Assembly: GCF_041088075.1 (NCBI RefSeq)
Contig: NZ_JBGCVY010000049.1
Span: 1 to 64,000 of the forward strand
From: Mucilaginibacter_A sp041088075
GTDB taxonomy: Bacteria > Bacteroidota > Bacteroidia > Sphingobacteriales > Sphingobacteriaceae
DNA length: 64,000 nt
Direction: 5' to 3'
Both the position numbers and the translations under genes were made by a program. Below the pieces are notes generated by a model. It did not search any database and had not been told where the DNA came from. It worked only from the letters and a program-made list of their open reading frames with translations. Of the stretch, positions 43,859 through 52,212 are shown piece after piece (within the stretch, counting starts at the first letter, position 1; each line of letters opens with the position of its first letter).

Positions 43859-44242
43859 CTATTCCTTCTTCTCCAACTCCTTCTCCTTCACCTTAGCTTC
43901 CGTTTTTTCGATCTTGATGTCCAAGCGGATCAAGCCGTACAAACTCATGTAAATGTTGGCAATCCAAACCAGACTGAAACCGGCAATTAAATAGCCGCGC
44001 CAACCATCAAACAACAATTTGTAACCGGTAATGATCAGCATAAAAATGGTGATGTAATGGCTGAAACAGTATTCGCAGGTAAACAAATAGAAAAACTTAC
44101 GGGCGGCCAGTGTTTTTTGTTCGTGGCTGTTTTTCACGCAAAACTCCCGGATCTCTTTAAAAACTTCTTCGTGCGTAACCGTCCACGAAATGCAGGCAAC
44201 CGGAATGGCCAGCACAAATAACATAACGAAAGGGTTGTACAT
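43859..44242 (-). CDS. Small membrane protein, unknown
   Basis: 127 aa with an N-terminal hydrophobic stretch (MLFVLAIPVACISW) and two further helices (ITIFMLIITGYKLLF and YLIAGFSLVWIANIYMSLYGL). A Cys pair occurs at the second helix start (FTCEYCFSHYITIFM), a feature of DUF1360-like membrane proteins. The tail is charged (KVKEKELEKKE). No function assigned. A dispersed motif (variant TGCTGTTTTTA, near 44245) sits directly before the start. Confidence 0.6.
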   Translation of the reverse strand: MYNPFVMLFVLAIPVACISWTVTHEEVFKEIREFCVKNSHEQKTLAARKFFYLFTCEYCFSHYITIFMLIITGYKLLFDGWRGYLIAGFSLVWIANIYMSLYGLIRLDIKIEKTEAKVKEKELEKKE

Positions 44243-44271
44243 GCGATGCTGTTTTTATGCCTGTTTTTTAG

Positions 44272-45261
44272 TTAGTTGTTTACCATTTTCATCGCATCTT
44301 CGTAGTAGCGTTCGCCCACATGCGGATAGGTTTTCAATATTTCTTCAATTTCCTGCAAGTCATTTTTCGATAAATTGACATCGGCCGCACCGGCGTTTTC
44401 TTCTAAGTATTTTCGTTTTTTAGTTCCTGGGATTGGGATGATCTCTTCGCCTTGCGCCAAAACCCAGGCCAAAGCCAATTGTGCAGGCGTAATTTCTTTG
44501 GAAGCTGCAAACTCTTTTAAGGCCGAAGCCAGTTGCTGATTGTTCTTTAAATATTGTTCTTCTTTAAAACGCGGCAGGGTTTTGCGGAAATCGTTGTCTT
44601 TTAATTGATCGGCAGAAACAGAAGCGGCCGTAAACAAACCGCGCGAAAGCGGACTGAACGGAATAAAAGAAATCTTCAATTCCTGGCACAAAGGCAAAAC
44701 CTCTTTCTCCGGATCCCGCGTAATAAAAGAATATTCGGACTGCAAAGCCGAAATCGGATGTTCTTTGTGTGCTTTTCGGATTGAGGCCGGAGAAGCTTCC
44801 GACAAACCTAAAAAACGCACTTTGCCTTCTTTCACCAGTTCGCCCATCGCGCCAACGGTTTCCTCCACAGGAACGTTCGGGTCAACCCGGTGCGCGTAAT
44901 ACAAGTCAATCACGTCAACGCCCAAACGTTTTAAACTGCCTTCGCAGGCCTTTTTTACATAAGCCGGAGAAGCATCGAAAATGTTTTTAGAACCATCGTC
45001 AGATTTGCGGAAACCAAACTTGGTGGCAATAAAAACCTCTTTGCGGTTAGGCACCAGCACTTTGCTGATCAGTTCTTCGTTGGTATGCGGGCCGTAAACA
45101 TCGGCCGTGTCCCAAAAGTTGATGCCCAGGTCAATCGCCATATTTAGCGTCGCGATGGATTCTTCATCATTCGTTTCGCCGTAGGCATGGCTCATGCCCA
45201 TGCAGCCCAAACCAATAACGGACAGTTTTTCGTTGGTGTTGCCCAGTTTTCTATATTTCAT
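44272..45261 (-). CDS. Aldo/keto reductase
   Basis: 329 aa (alpha/beta)8 NADPH-dependent oxidoreductase of the AKR11-13-like group. The N-terminus MKYRKLGNTNEKLSVIGLGCMGMS is characteristic. Catalytic Asp51 and Tyr56 lie in FWDTADVYG, Lys in FIATKFGF and His in YYAHRVDP. The C-terminal cofactor loop is EIIPIPGTKKRKYLEEN. Substrate unknown. A motif pair lies just upstream of the start (cores 45267 and 45328). Confidence 0.93.
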   Translation of the reverse strand: MKYRKLGNTNEKLSVIGLGCMGMSHAYGETNDEESIATLNMAIDLGINFWDTADVYGPHTNEELISKVLVPNRKEVFIATKFGFRKSDDGSKNIFDASPAYVKKACEGSLKRLGVDVIDLYYAHRVDPNVPVEETVGAMGELVKEGKVRFLGLSEASPASIRKAHKEHPISALQSEYSFITRDPEKEVLPLCQELKISFIPFSPLSRGLFTAASVSADQLKDNDFRKTLPRFKEEQYLKNNQQLASALKEFAASKEITPAQLALAWVLAQGEEIIPIPGTKKRKYLEENAGAADVNLSKNDLQEIEEILKTYPHVGERYYEDAMKMVNN

Positions 45262-45266
45262 GCCAA

Positions 45267-45338
45267 TGCTTCTTTTATACCTGCAAAACGCATAAGCGGC
45301 AATGCTGTTTTATAATATTTATGCCGGTAAAAGAAGCA
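45267..45338. repeat. Inverted motif pair
   Basis: Cores at 45267 (plus) and 45328 (minus), with a degenerate third copy (TGCTGTTTTATA) between them. The pair lies between two minus-strand genes. Confidence 0.55.
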
Positions 45339-45345
45339 TAAAAAA

Positions 45346-45371
45346 AGCGCTTCCGTTTGGTGGAAGCGCTG
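45346..45371 (-). terminator. Intrinsic terminator of the small membrane gene
   Basis: On the minus strand AGCGCTTCC pairs with GGAAGCGCT across a 7-nt loop and is followed by seven Ts. It sits 27 bp past the stop of the gene at 45398-45634. Confidence 0.88.
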
Positions 45372-45397
45372 ATGTTTTTTAAAGGACAAGCCGGTGC

Positions 45398-45634
45398 TTA
45401 GTCGTTTCCTTCTAATTTTACCAATTTGTTATAAAGGCCCAACAGCAAAAATGGTGCTGGCCATTGGCCTACAAAAAGTGCGTTGTGCGGTTTGTTCATA
45501 ATTTTAAGGGCTAATGAAAGGCCGATGGAGCCTAAAGCTGCCCATAAAAAAATGTCGGAAGGGATTTTTGCGGTCTGGTTCTCAATTGCGGTTGCAACTG
45601 GCCCTTCGGTGTGTTCCGGGTGTTGGTTTGACAT
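45398..45634 (-). CDS. Small membrane protein, unknown
   Basis: 78 aa: a polar N-terminus (SNQHPEHTEGPVATAIENQ), then helices FLWAALGSIGLSLALKIM and LFVGQWPAPFLLLGLYNKL. Single-gene unit closed by its own terminator. It is upstream of, and divergent from, a DUF2383-type stress protein. Many Bacteroidota have a short gene of this kind, but I know no function. Confidence 0.65.
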   Translation of the reverse strand: MSNQHPEHTEGPVATAIENQTAKIPSDIFLWAALGSIGLSLALKIMNKPHNALFVGQWPAPFLLLGLYNKLVKLEGND

Positions 45635-45843
45635 CGTTTTTTAGTTTAGTTAATAATTTAATTTTGGTTGATTCTTTTTTGTTCAAATTAAAACTGCCGG
45701 GTTTACACCAAATAAATTCAATTTAAACCCGGCAATCACTTTTTAATTATCAATAGCATAACACGCAATTGCAAAAATGTGTTTCTGCTAAACAAAAAAT
45801 TTATTGATTGCTTTTGATATATATTTATTAAAACCAAGAAACC

Positions 45844-46302
45844 ATGATAGAAAATACAGCAACTGTTGAAATTTTGAACGACCTCATCGAAATTAACAAT
45901 GACCGGATCGAAGGTTATGAAAGGGCGATTAAAGAATCAACCGAAGAAAATGCTGATCTGAAACCTTTGTTCGAGCACATGATCCACGAAAGCCACGAAT
46001 GCAAGCTGGCTTTGGCCACCGAAGTTTTGGTTTTGAAAGGCGAAACGGCCGAAGGAACCACCAACAGCGGCAAAATTTACCGTACCTGGATGAAAGTGAA
46101 AGGCACATTTACCGGCCACGACCGCCATTCGATTTTGGCCGACTGCGAAAAAGGGGAAGACGCTGCACAAGCTGCTTATAAAACCGCTTTGGCCGATGAA
46201 AACCTGCCGCATTATTTGCACGAGCTGGTTGCCCAGCAGCAGGCCAAATTAAAACTATCGTACGATAAGGTTAAAATGCTGCGCGATATGCAGCAGGATT
46301 AG
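45844..46302 (+). CDS. PA2169-type four-helix-bundle protein (DUF2383)
   Basis: 152 aa. ILNDLIEINNDRIEGYERAIKESTEENADLK is the ferritin-like helix of the PA2169/DUF2383 family. The second half (CEKGEDAAQAAYKTALADENLPHYLHELVAQQQ) supplies the other helices. These proteins are stress-induced in many bacteria, and metal binding is unproven for this group. Single gene with its own terminator 23 bp after the stop. Confidence 0.88.
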   Translation: MIENTATVEILNDLIEINNDRIEGYERAIKESTEENADLKPLFEHMIHESHECKLALATEVLVLKGETAEGTTNSGKIYRTWMKVKGTFTGHDRHSILADCEKGEDAAQAAYKTALADENLPHYLHELVAQQQAKLKLSYDKVKMLRDMQQD

Positions 46303-46324
46303 TTTTTGATTTTTTGTTTGAATG

Positions 46325-46352
46325 AAAGCCTTTTGATTTAGAAAGGCTTTTT
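46325..46352 (+). terminator. Intrinsic terminator
   Basis: AAAGCCTTT, an 8-nt loop and AAAGGCTTT, followed by a T-run, 23 bp after the DUF2383 gene. Confidence 0.85.
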
Positions 46353-46465
46353 TGTTGGGAGGTTATTTTCGGTTTGACACCAATTTTTACCCGATAAAAA
46401 CAGCATTATCTAAAATCAATGTAAAACCTTGCGCCAGGACACAACCGCAAATGGTAGAAACCCAG

Positions 46466-46473
46466 TATATTTG
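46466..46473 (+). promoter_or_regulatory. Possible -7 element upstream of the GNAT gene
   Basis: TATATTTG matches the Bacteroidota -7 box exactly, 40 bp before the GNAT start. No TTG sits at the usual distance, so this is only a partial promoter. Confidence 0.35.
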
Positions 46474-46512
46474 TGTAGTTGCCTTACCCGGGTTTAGAGG
46501 CACAAATAAATT

Positions 46513-46989
46513 ATGGCTACAAAAGTAATCATGAATGATGATGCTTTTTTAAAAAAAGGTTTCCTGATTTCTACCGATAAAACTTTGCTGGATGTTGCGC
46601 TGGTTCACCATTTTTTGGACCAGCTTTCGTATTGGGGCAAAGGCATCAGCTTGGAAACGGTGGAAACTTCTATACAAAACTCCTTGTGCTTTGGTGTTTA
46701 CCAGCATCAAAAACAGGTTGGTTTTGCGCGTGTCATTACCGACGAAGCTACTTTTGCTTACCTCTGCGATGTTTTTATTTTGCCCGATTTCCGCAAGTTG
46801 GGATTGTCAAAATGGCTGGTTCAAACGGTTCGCCATCATTCAACATTAAAAAATTTAAGACGTTTTGTTTTGGCTACGGCCGATGCGCACCGATTGTACG
46901 GGCAGTTTGGCTTTAACCCGTTAAAAAACCACGACCGCTGGATGGAAATTTTTCAGCCTTACCCGCAAAAGCCGGAGGAACCTGCATGA
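46513..46989 (+). CDS. GNAT-family N-acetyltransferase
   Basis: 158 aa. The acetyl-CoA binding region runs as ATFAYLCDVFILPDFRKLGLSKWLVQTV, where the R-x-L-G-L-S segment replaces the usual Q/RxxGxG/A. The tail RLYGQFGFNPL is the common GNAT ending. Its stop overlaps the next start (ATGA). Substrate unknown; many short GNATs of this shape act on small molecules. Confidence 0.88.
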   Translation: MATKVIMNDDAFLKKGFLISTDKTLLDVALVHHFLDQLSYWGKGISLETVETSIQNSLCFGVYQHQKQVGFARVITDEATFAYLCDVFILPDFRKLGLSKWLVQTVRHHSTLKNLRRFVLATADAHRLYGQFGFNPLKNHDRWMEIFQPYPQKPEEPA

Positions 46990-47609
46990 ACATCAAAAGA
47001 ATGATTATGGAAGGCGAAGGCGTTGCGCAGGATTTTAAAAAAACCATCACCAGCTCCGAAAAAATTGCCAAAACTTTGGTTGCCTTTGCCAACAACAAAG
47101 GCGGCAAGTTGCTGATTGGCGTTTTGGATGACGGCACGATCAAAGGCGTAAAATCAGAAGACGAAGAAAAATACATGATCAACCGCGCCGCTACTTTTTT
47201 TTGCCGCCCGGTTTTAGAACCAACTTTCGAAGAAGTTTATGTAGATGACAAATTGGTTTTGGTGGCCGAAGTTGCACCGAGTGACTCGAAACCGCATTAT
47301 GCTTTGGGCGAAGACGGCAAGTGGTGGGTTTACATTCGCATCAAGGATAAAAGTATGCTGGCCAGCAAAATTGTGGTCGAGGTTTTAAAGCGTTCCAACA
47401 ACAGCGATGGCGTGCTGATTGAGTATTCTTCCAAAGAAAAAGCGTTGCTGGAATACCTGCATTTGCAAGAGCGCATCACCGTAAAAGAATACTGCGAAAT
47501 GCTGAACCTGAGCCGGCGGCGGGCGCAACGCATTTTGGTAAACCTGGTACTTTCGGGCGTAATCCGTGTGCATACCAACGAAAAAGAGGAATATTATACG
47601 GCTTCCTAA
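46986..47609 (+). CDS. AlbA_2/Schlafen-type ATP-binding regulator
   Basis: 207 aa. An AlbA_2 domain with VAQDFKKTITSSEKIAKTLVAFANNKGGKLLIGV (key: E/D..K, AFANNKGG, IGV) covers residues 10-110. A winged-helix end (ITVKEYCEMLNLSRRRAQRILVNL) completes it. AlbA_2 proteins bind nucleic acid or act as transcription regulators. The ATGA overlap with the GNAT gene indicates a two-gene operon. Confidence 0.83.
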   Translation: MNIKRMIMEGEGVAQDFKKTITSSEKIAKTLVAFANNKGGKLLIGVLDDGTIKGVKSEDEEKYMINRAATFFCRPVLEPTFEEVYVDDKLVLVAEVAPSDSKPHYALGEDGKWWVYIRIKDKSMLASKIVVEVLKRSNNSDGVLIEYSSKEKALLEYLHLQERITVKEYCEMLNLSRRRAQRILVNLVLSGVIRVHTNEKEEYYTAS

Positions 47610-47651
47610 GGAGTTGTAGGTTGTGAGTTGCCTGTTGCGCGTTCTTGGCGC

Positions 47652-47734
47652 TGTCATTTCGACCGTAGGGAGAAATCTTCTTTCAACCAAAACTACCGCT
47701 TTAAAAAAGATTCCTCTCTTCGGTTCGGAATGAC
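47652..47734. repeat. REP-like hairpin GTCATTTCGACCG family
   Basis: TGTCATTTCGACCGTAGGGA and the inverse GGTTCGGAATGACA with AGATTCCTCTC. This is a common dispersed palindrome of Bacteroidota genomes. A second copy is at 53819-53902. Confidence 0.7.
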
Positions 47735-47747
47735 AAAATTAACCCAA

Positions 47748-47758
47748 TGCTTCTTTTA
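47748..47758 (+). repeat. Dispersed motif copy
   Basis: Core TGCTTCTTTTA followed by TCACCTATTTTTT, 85 bp before the MATE start. Solo copy. Confidence 0.6.
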
Positions 47759-47842
47759 TCACCTATTTTTTTGTCAACGATTTTTTACCAATTTGCATTC
47801 GTTGACTGCTAAAAGCTGAAAGCTGATACCTCAAACCTCAAC

Positions 47843-49219
47843 ATGAAAAAACTCTACGTCCTTTACCAGCCATTTTACCGCGATAATTTACGCCTGGCCA
47901 TCCCGGTCGTGATTTCGCAATTGGGGCAGGTGCTGGTGCAAACTTCAGATAGTATTATTGTTGGTCAATTTGCCGGAACAACCGCTTTGGCTGCCGTTTC
48001 TTTGGTGAACAGTGTTTTTATTGTGATTTTGGTAATCGGGATTGGCATTGCTTACGGTTTAACGCCTTTGATTGCGCAGGAAAACGGACGGGAGAATTAT
48101 CAGGCTTGCGGTAAACTGCTTTCGGGAAGCCTGACCATCAATATTATTTCCGGTGCTATACTGTTTTTATCGGTATATTTTGGGTCTGTGTTCGCACTAA
48201 ACCACCTCGACCAATCGCCGGCCGTCATCCGGGAAGCAAAACCTTTTTTAGTATTGATGGGCTTTTCCATCATTCCGCTGATGGTTTTCAACACCTTTAA
48301 ACAATTTGCCGAAGGTTTGGGCTTTACCAAACAAGCCATGATGATTTCCATTTGGGGAAATATCTTAAACATTTGCCTGGGGATTATTTTTGTAAAAGGC
48401 TTGTTTGGCATAACACCGATGGGCGTGCGTGGCGTAGGTTTAAGCACGGTGATAGACCGAAACGTCATGGCCATCGTCATCAGCTTTTACGTTTTCCGGT
48501 CGAAGCATTTTAAAAAATACCTTTCCGGCTTTCAATTATTCAAATTCAGCAAAAGTATTTCCAAACGCATTTTGGCCATCGGCGCGCCGGTTGCCATCCA
48601 ATATGCTTGCGAAGTAAGCGCTTTCAGTGGTGCCGCTATTCTAATCGGAACAATTGGCGCGGTAGAACTGGCGGCACACCAGGTTGCCATCAACCTTGCT
48701 TCCATCACTTATATGATGGCCAGCGGAATTGCGGCCGCCGCAGCCATTCGTTCCGGCAATAATTTTGGCGCTAAAAATTATGCAATGCTTCGTTTATCGG
48801 CCATTTCCAGTTACCACATCGTTCTGGTTTTTATGGCTTGTACGGCAATCATTTTCGCGCTTGCAAACCACCTCATTCCCTGGATTTATACCACCGACAA
48901 AAACGTGATCAGCATTGCTGCCCAACTGCTTTTGATTGCCGCTTTTTTCCAGCTTTTTGATGGCATGCAAGTAGTTGGACTGGGCATTTTGCGGGGAATA
49001 GGCGACGTTGCCATTCCTGCCTGTATCACCTTTATCGCTTACTGGGTCATCGGTTTGCCGGTTGGCTATTTTTTAGGAATGAAGCTTGGTTTGGGCGCAT
49101 CCGGCATTTGGTACGGACTAACGCTTGGGCTGGTGGTTGCTTCCCTGCTACTTTATTTCCGCTTTAATTATTTCAGCAAAAACCTGCAAAAAACTAATCT
49201 TACAGAAACCTTTGTTTAA
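47843..49219 (+). CDS. MATE-family efflux transporter
   Basis: 458 aa, twelve predicted membrane helices in two homologous halves. LRLAIPVVISQLGQVLVQTSDSIIVGQF (only part cited) and AAHQVAINLASITYMMASGIA are standard MATE segments. NorM-type proteins exchange cations for drugs or metabolites. A motif variant at 48160 encodes ILFLS in a membrane helix. The stop lies inside a terminator hairpin. Confidence 0.93.
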   Translation: MKKLYVLYQPFYRDNLRLAIPVVISQLGQVLVQTSDSIIVGQFAGTTALAAVSLVNSVFIVILVIGIGIAYGLTPLIAQENGRENYQACGKLLSGSLTINIISGAILFLSVYFGSVFALNHLDQSPAVIREAKPFLVLMGFSIIPLMVFNTFKQFAEGLGFTKQAMMISIWGNILNICLGIIFVKGLFGITPMGVRGVGLSTVIDRNVMAIVISFYVFRSKHFKKYLSGFQLFKFSKSISKRILAIGAPVAIQYACEVSAFSGAAILIGTIGAVELAAHQVAINLASITYMMASGIAAAAAIRSGNNFGAKNYAMLRLSAISSYHIVLVFMACTAIIFALANHLIPWIYTTDKNVISIAAQLLLIAAFFQLFDGMQVVGLGILRGIGDVAIPACITFIAYWVIGLPVGYFLGMKLGLGASGIWYGLTLGLVVASLLLYFRFNYFSKNLQKTNLTETFV

Positions 49220-49236
49220 AAAATTTCTGTAAGATT
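49196..49236 (+). terminator. Terminator hairpin spanning the MATE stop
   Basis: AATCTTACAGAAA and TTTCTGTAAGATT are exact complements (13 bp) around a 15-nt loop. The stop codon (49217-49219) lies in the loop. A T-rich tail follows. Confidence 0.7.
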
Positions 49237-49244
49237 TATATTTT

Positions 49245-49396
49245 GTTTAAATTTCATCCAACGTATTTTCAATGCTTCTTTTACCACCTAAAAATCACTG
49301 TCTTTTTGTGGTTTTTGTACCGGGAAAATATCAAGACACCAAATTTATAGGCATAAAAGAAGCATTATAAATTTTTAAGATAGCAATTTAAACAAG
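49245..49396. repeat. GTTTAAA-bounded repeat element, best-preserved copy
   Basis: Left end GTTTAAATTTCATCCAAC, right end ATTTAAACAAG. End A is the motif at 49273, followed by CCACCTAAAAATCAC. End B is ATTTATAGGCATAAAA before the core at 49354. Interior GTGGTTTTTGTACCGGG resembles the copies at 10063 and 25078. Confidence 0.75.
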
Positions 49397-49399
49397 CTC

Positions 49400-49645
49400 T
49401 TATTTAAATGCCAGTTTAATCCGGTTAGGAATGTTTGAGGAAAAAGTTTTGGCACGTCTCTTAATCTCCTCACGCCTTTTTTCCTGTTTAAAGTTTTCAA
49501 CGCGGTCCACAACAGCTTCCCGTGTGGCTACATTGTATTTTACCATCGCCTGTTCAATCGAAACCAAACCAGCATTAATCTCTTTAACCATTTTTTTCAT
49601 TTGATTTTCACGCATCAGCGTGGCCATCATATATAAATTTTGCAT
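49400..49645 (-). CDS. Small helical protein, unknown
   Basis: 81 aa, almost entirely helical and basic: LMRENQMKKMVKEINAGLVSIEQAMVKYNVATREAVVDRV. An alternating-heptad look and a terminal Arg/Lys-rich tail suggest a DNA- or RNA-binding or coiled-coil role. It lies between the MATE gene and the HDAC-like gene with a repeat element on its downstream side. No family recognised. Confidence 0.5.
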   Translation of the reverse strand: MQNLYMMATLMRENQMKKMVKEINAGLVSIEQAMVKYNVATREAVVDRVENFKQEKRREEIKRRAKTFSSNIPNRIKLAFK

Positions 49646-49789
49646 AACAATTCTACTTTAATAACAACGGCTCTTCGTAAGCCGTTTTATACTTTTACGA
49701 AGAACAATCAAAAAGGTTGCCAATATTATTAAGCAATTAATTATTTAATATAAAATTGATATTAAAATTACTTTTTTGTTGAAGATTTA

Positions 49790-50692
49790 CTAAAAATACA
49801 AATCAATCGCCGTTTTATAGGTATTGCAGTGCGCATCCACAATATCTTTAATGTCTGCCGAATAACCGCCGCCCATGCTTACCTGCACAGGTATTTTATT
49901 TGCCTGACATAATTGCAGTACAAATTCATCGCGCGCTTTGCAGCCTTCTTTCGATAAAGCCAATTTCCCTAATTTGTCCGTCGCCAGTACGTCAACGCCA
50001 GCCAGGTAAAAAATAAAATCAGGTTTAGTTTGATCAATCAATTTTGGCAATGCTTCTTTTAGCAGCATAAAATAAGCGTCGTCGCCTATTCCATCCAACA
50101 ACGGAATGTCCAAATCAGAACGTTCTTTTCGGTACGGGAAATTGTTGGCGCCGTGCATCGAAAAAGTAAAAACTTTGGGTTGATGTTGAAATATTTCGGC
50201 CGTTCCGTTTCCCTGGTGCACATCCAAATCAACAATTAAAATCGAGTCTGCCAATGCTTCTTTTAGCAGGTAATTTGCAGCGATGGCCTGGTCATTCAGC
50301 ATACAAAAACCTTCGCCCCAATTGCTGCCGGCATGGTGCGTGCCGCCGGCAACGTTAAAAGCGATACCATTTTCGAAAGCGAAATGACAGCCATCAATCG
50401 TCCCCTGTGCAATACGGATTTCGCGTTCTACCAATTGCGCCGATAAGGGGAAACCAATCCTTCGTTGTTCTTTTGCTGGTAACGTTAAATCGCGCAGTTG
50501 CTGCCAGTAATATGCATCATGTGTCCACAATATTTTTTCTTCGGAAATTGGTTTTGGGGAGAAAATATTTTCTGCCGAAATCACGCCTTCATGCAGCAAT
50601 TGCGCCGGGATCAGTTCGTATTTCAGCATCGGGAAACGATGGCCAGGCGGCAAAGGGTGCGCGTAAATTGGATCGAAAGCGATTTTCAACAT
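49790..50692 (-). CDS. Histone-deacetylase-family zinc hydrolase
   Basis: 300 aa. The metal and catalytic signature is complete: GGTHHAGSNWGEGFCMLND (His pair), VDLDVHQGNGTAEIF (Asp/His zinc ligands) and LAGVDVLATDKLGK (the distal Asp). Bacterial members deacetylate acetoin, polyamines or proteins. It is monocistronic. Two dispersed motifs (50051, 50255) are embedded in frame as LLKEAL, both in helix positions. Confidence 0.92.
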   Translation of the reverse strand: MLKIAFDPIYAHPLPPGHRFPMLKYELIPAQLLHEGVISAENIFSPKPISEEKILWTHDAYYWQQLRDLTLPAKEQRRIGFPLSAQLVEREIRIAQGTIDGCHFAFENGIAFNVAGGTHHAGSNWGEGFCMLNDQAIAANYLLKEALADSILIVDLDVHQGNGTAEIFQHQPKVFTFSMHGANNFPYRKERSDLDIPLLDGIGDDAYFMLLKEALPKLIDQTKPDFIFYLAGVDVLATDKLGKLALSKEGCKARDEFVLQLCQANKIPVQVSMGGGYSADIKDIVDAHCNTYKTAIDLYF

Positions 50693-50758
50693 AAAAAATT
50701 AAAGGATTAAAATGCCTTCTTGTTGCATTAAATTTTTGTTTTGTAGTAGCTTTATTGT

Positions 50759-50971
50759 ATGAAACAAATCAAGCCAAAAGCACTTTTCATTTATTTTATA
50801 ATTGTAACACTTTCTATGTTTATATTGAATGTCCTCTTTAAAATTTATACCTTAAAGCAAGGCATCGTTCCAAGTATCTTTTCAGGTTTGTTGGCCACTT
50901 GTTTCTTTTACTTTTTTATCAAATTAAAATTGAAACGCGATAGCAAACTGGAGCAGGAAGAAGACGACTAA
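50759..50971 (+). CDS. Small membrane protein, unknown
   Basis: 70 aa with two hydrophobic helices (FIYFIIVTLSMFILNVLF and IFSGLLATCFFYFFIKL) and a polar tail (KLKRDSKLEQEEDD). Single gene followed by a bidirectional terminator. No family recognised. Confidence 0.6.
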   Translation: MKQIKPKALFIYFIIVTLSMFILNVLFKIYTLKQGIVPSIFSGLLATCFFYFFIKLKLKRDSKLEQEEDD

Positions 50972-50984
50972 TGGTTTTAACCCA

Positions 50985-51035
50985 TGCTTCTTTTACCACA
51001 TAAAAAAAGGTGAACCAAAACAGTTCACCTTTTTT
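50985..51035. terminator. Motif and bidirectional terminator
   Basis: A motif core at 50985 with CCACATAAAAAAAGG runs straight into a perfect hairpin: AGGTGAAC, 7-nt loop, GTTCACCT, with A-run left and T-run right. It serves both convergent genes. Confidence 0.8.
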
Positions 51036-51053
51036 CATTACAAATATTTTAAA

Positions 51054-51551
51054 CTACAATTGTATCTTTCCATGATCGCCCTGATCATATTTTTCGCCGG
51101 TAATTGCGGCTTTTAGCATCTGGAAACCAACCACCATTTTGCTCGAATTGCTGTCCCAATATTCGGCTTCCTGTGTATCAATTTTTAGCAACGTTAATTT
51201 CGGGTCGTCCAAACCATCTGGGAAAAAAGCTTTGATGATCGGGTTCCACAATTGCTTCATTTTTTCGCGGTCATCCACCAAAGATGCCGTGCCTTTGATG
51301 CTCAAATACGTGTTGTTGTTTGGGTTGGAATACGTTACCACCACTTTGTTTTCGTGCGAAACTTCGTCAACTTTGGAAGAATACTCATTGGTAAAAAACC
51401 AAATGTTGCCTTGCGCATCCACATCGGCCGTTCCCATTGGGCGGGCGTGGATTTCGTGGTTTTGGTTTACGGTTACCAGCATGGCAATCCGTACGTCTTC
51501 TATCTTGTCTTTTAAAAATTTTAGCTGGTCTGCTTTTGGTTCCGTGCTCAT
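51054..51551 (-). CDS. General-stress pyridoxamine-phosphate-oxidase-like protein
   Basis: 165 aa from the Met at 51551 (MSTEPKADQLKFLKDKI). The FMN-binding split-barrel of the general stress protein 26 (YdfE/GS26) group is visible as IAMLVTVNQNHEIHARPMGT and GNIWFFTNEYSSKVDEV. It is likely to bind flavin; no pyridoxamine oxidase activity should be assumed. Monocistronic, convergent with the small membrane gene. Confidence 0.87.
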   Translation of the reverse strand: MSTEPKADQLKFLKDKIEDVRIAMLVTVNQNHEIHARPMGTADVDAQGNIWFFTNEYSSKVDEVSHENKVVVTYSNPNNNTYLSIKGTASLVDDREKMKQLWNPIIKAFFPDGLDDPKLTLLKIDTQEAEYWDSNSSKMVVGFQMLKAAITGEKYDQGDHGKIQL

Positions 51552-51609
51552 AATTATCTGAATTAATTTATACAAGCTTAACCCAAAAACTTCAATTTTG
51601 ATTTAATAT

Positions 51610-52212
51610 TTATCGGTTTGGTTTGCTCACGTAAGGGTTTCCCTTCACATAAAAACGATAAGGCAGCAGCGCATCTTCTTTGGCATAAGCCACGCCAACG
51701 CGTGGAACGGCAGCAATTTGTTCATTATTATAGATAAGTCCTCGGTCTTCGATCCAAATTTCTTCGCCCAAAAAACTAAAACCATTCATTTTTCGGGAAA
51801 TACCCAAAGCTTTGGCAACAGAACCCGGACCGGCCGTCAAATTATTTTTGACAGACGGCATATTCCTTCTTTCCAGCATCAATTCAATACCTTCGGTTGG
51901 GTTGATGGCACGGATCAAAACGGCGTGCGGTTCGCCTTCCACCGAAGTTACCACGTTCAGCATTTCGTGGATGCCATAGCACAAATAAACGTAAGCAATG
52001 CCGCCGTTTTCATACATCGTTTTGGTGCGGTTGGTTTTGCGGTTGCCAAAAGCATGCGAAGCTTTATCAACGATGCCTGCATAAGCTTCGGTTTCTACAA
52101 TAAAACCACCGCTCACTTCGCCGTTAATGTTGGTGAACAAATATTTGCCCAGCAAATCACGTGCGATTTGTGATACTTCTTTTATCAAGTAAAAATCAGT
52201 GGGTAGTTTCAA
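51610..52212 (-). CDS. DNA-3-methyladenine glycosylase (AAG/Mpg family)
   Basis: 200 aa. The AAG family is recognised by GGFIVETEAYAGIVDKASHAF (Glu base activator in TEAY), RTKTMYENGGIAYVYLCYGIH and AVLIRAINPTEG. It excises alkylated purines. The start overlaps the end of the next upstream gene by 4 bp (ATGA). The N-terminus FYLIKEVSQIA is encoded by a motif variant at 52173. Confidence 0.92.
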   Translation of the reverse strand: MKLPTDFYLIKEVSQIARDLLGKYLFTNINGEVSGGFIVETEAYAGIVDKASHAFGNRKTNRTKTMYENGGIAYVYLCYGIHEMLNVVTSVEGEPHAVLIRAINPTEGIELMLERRNMPSVKNNLTAGPGSVAKALGISRKMNGFSFLGEEIWIEDRGLIYNNEQIAAVPRVGVAYAKEDALLPYRFYVKGNPYVSKPNR

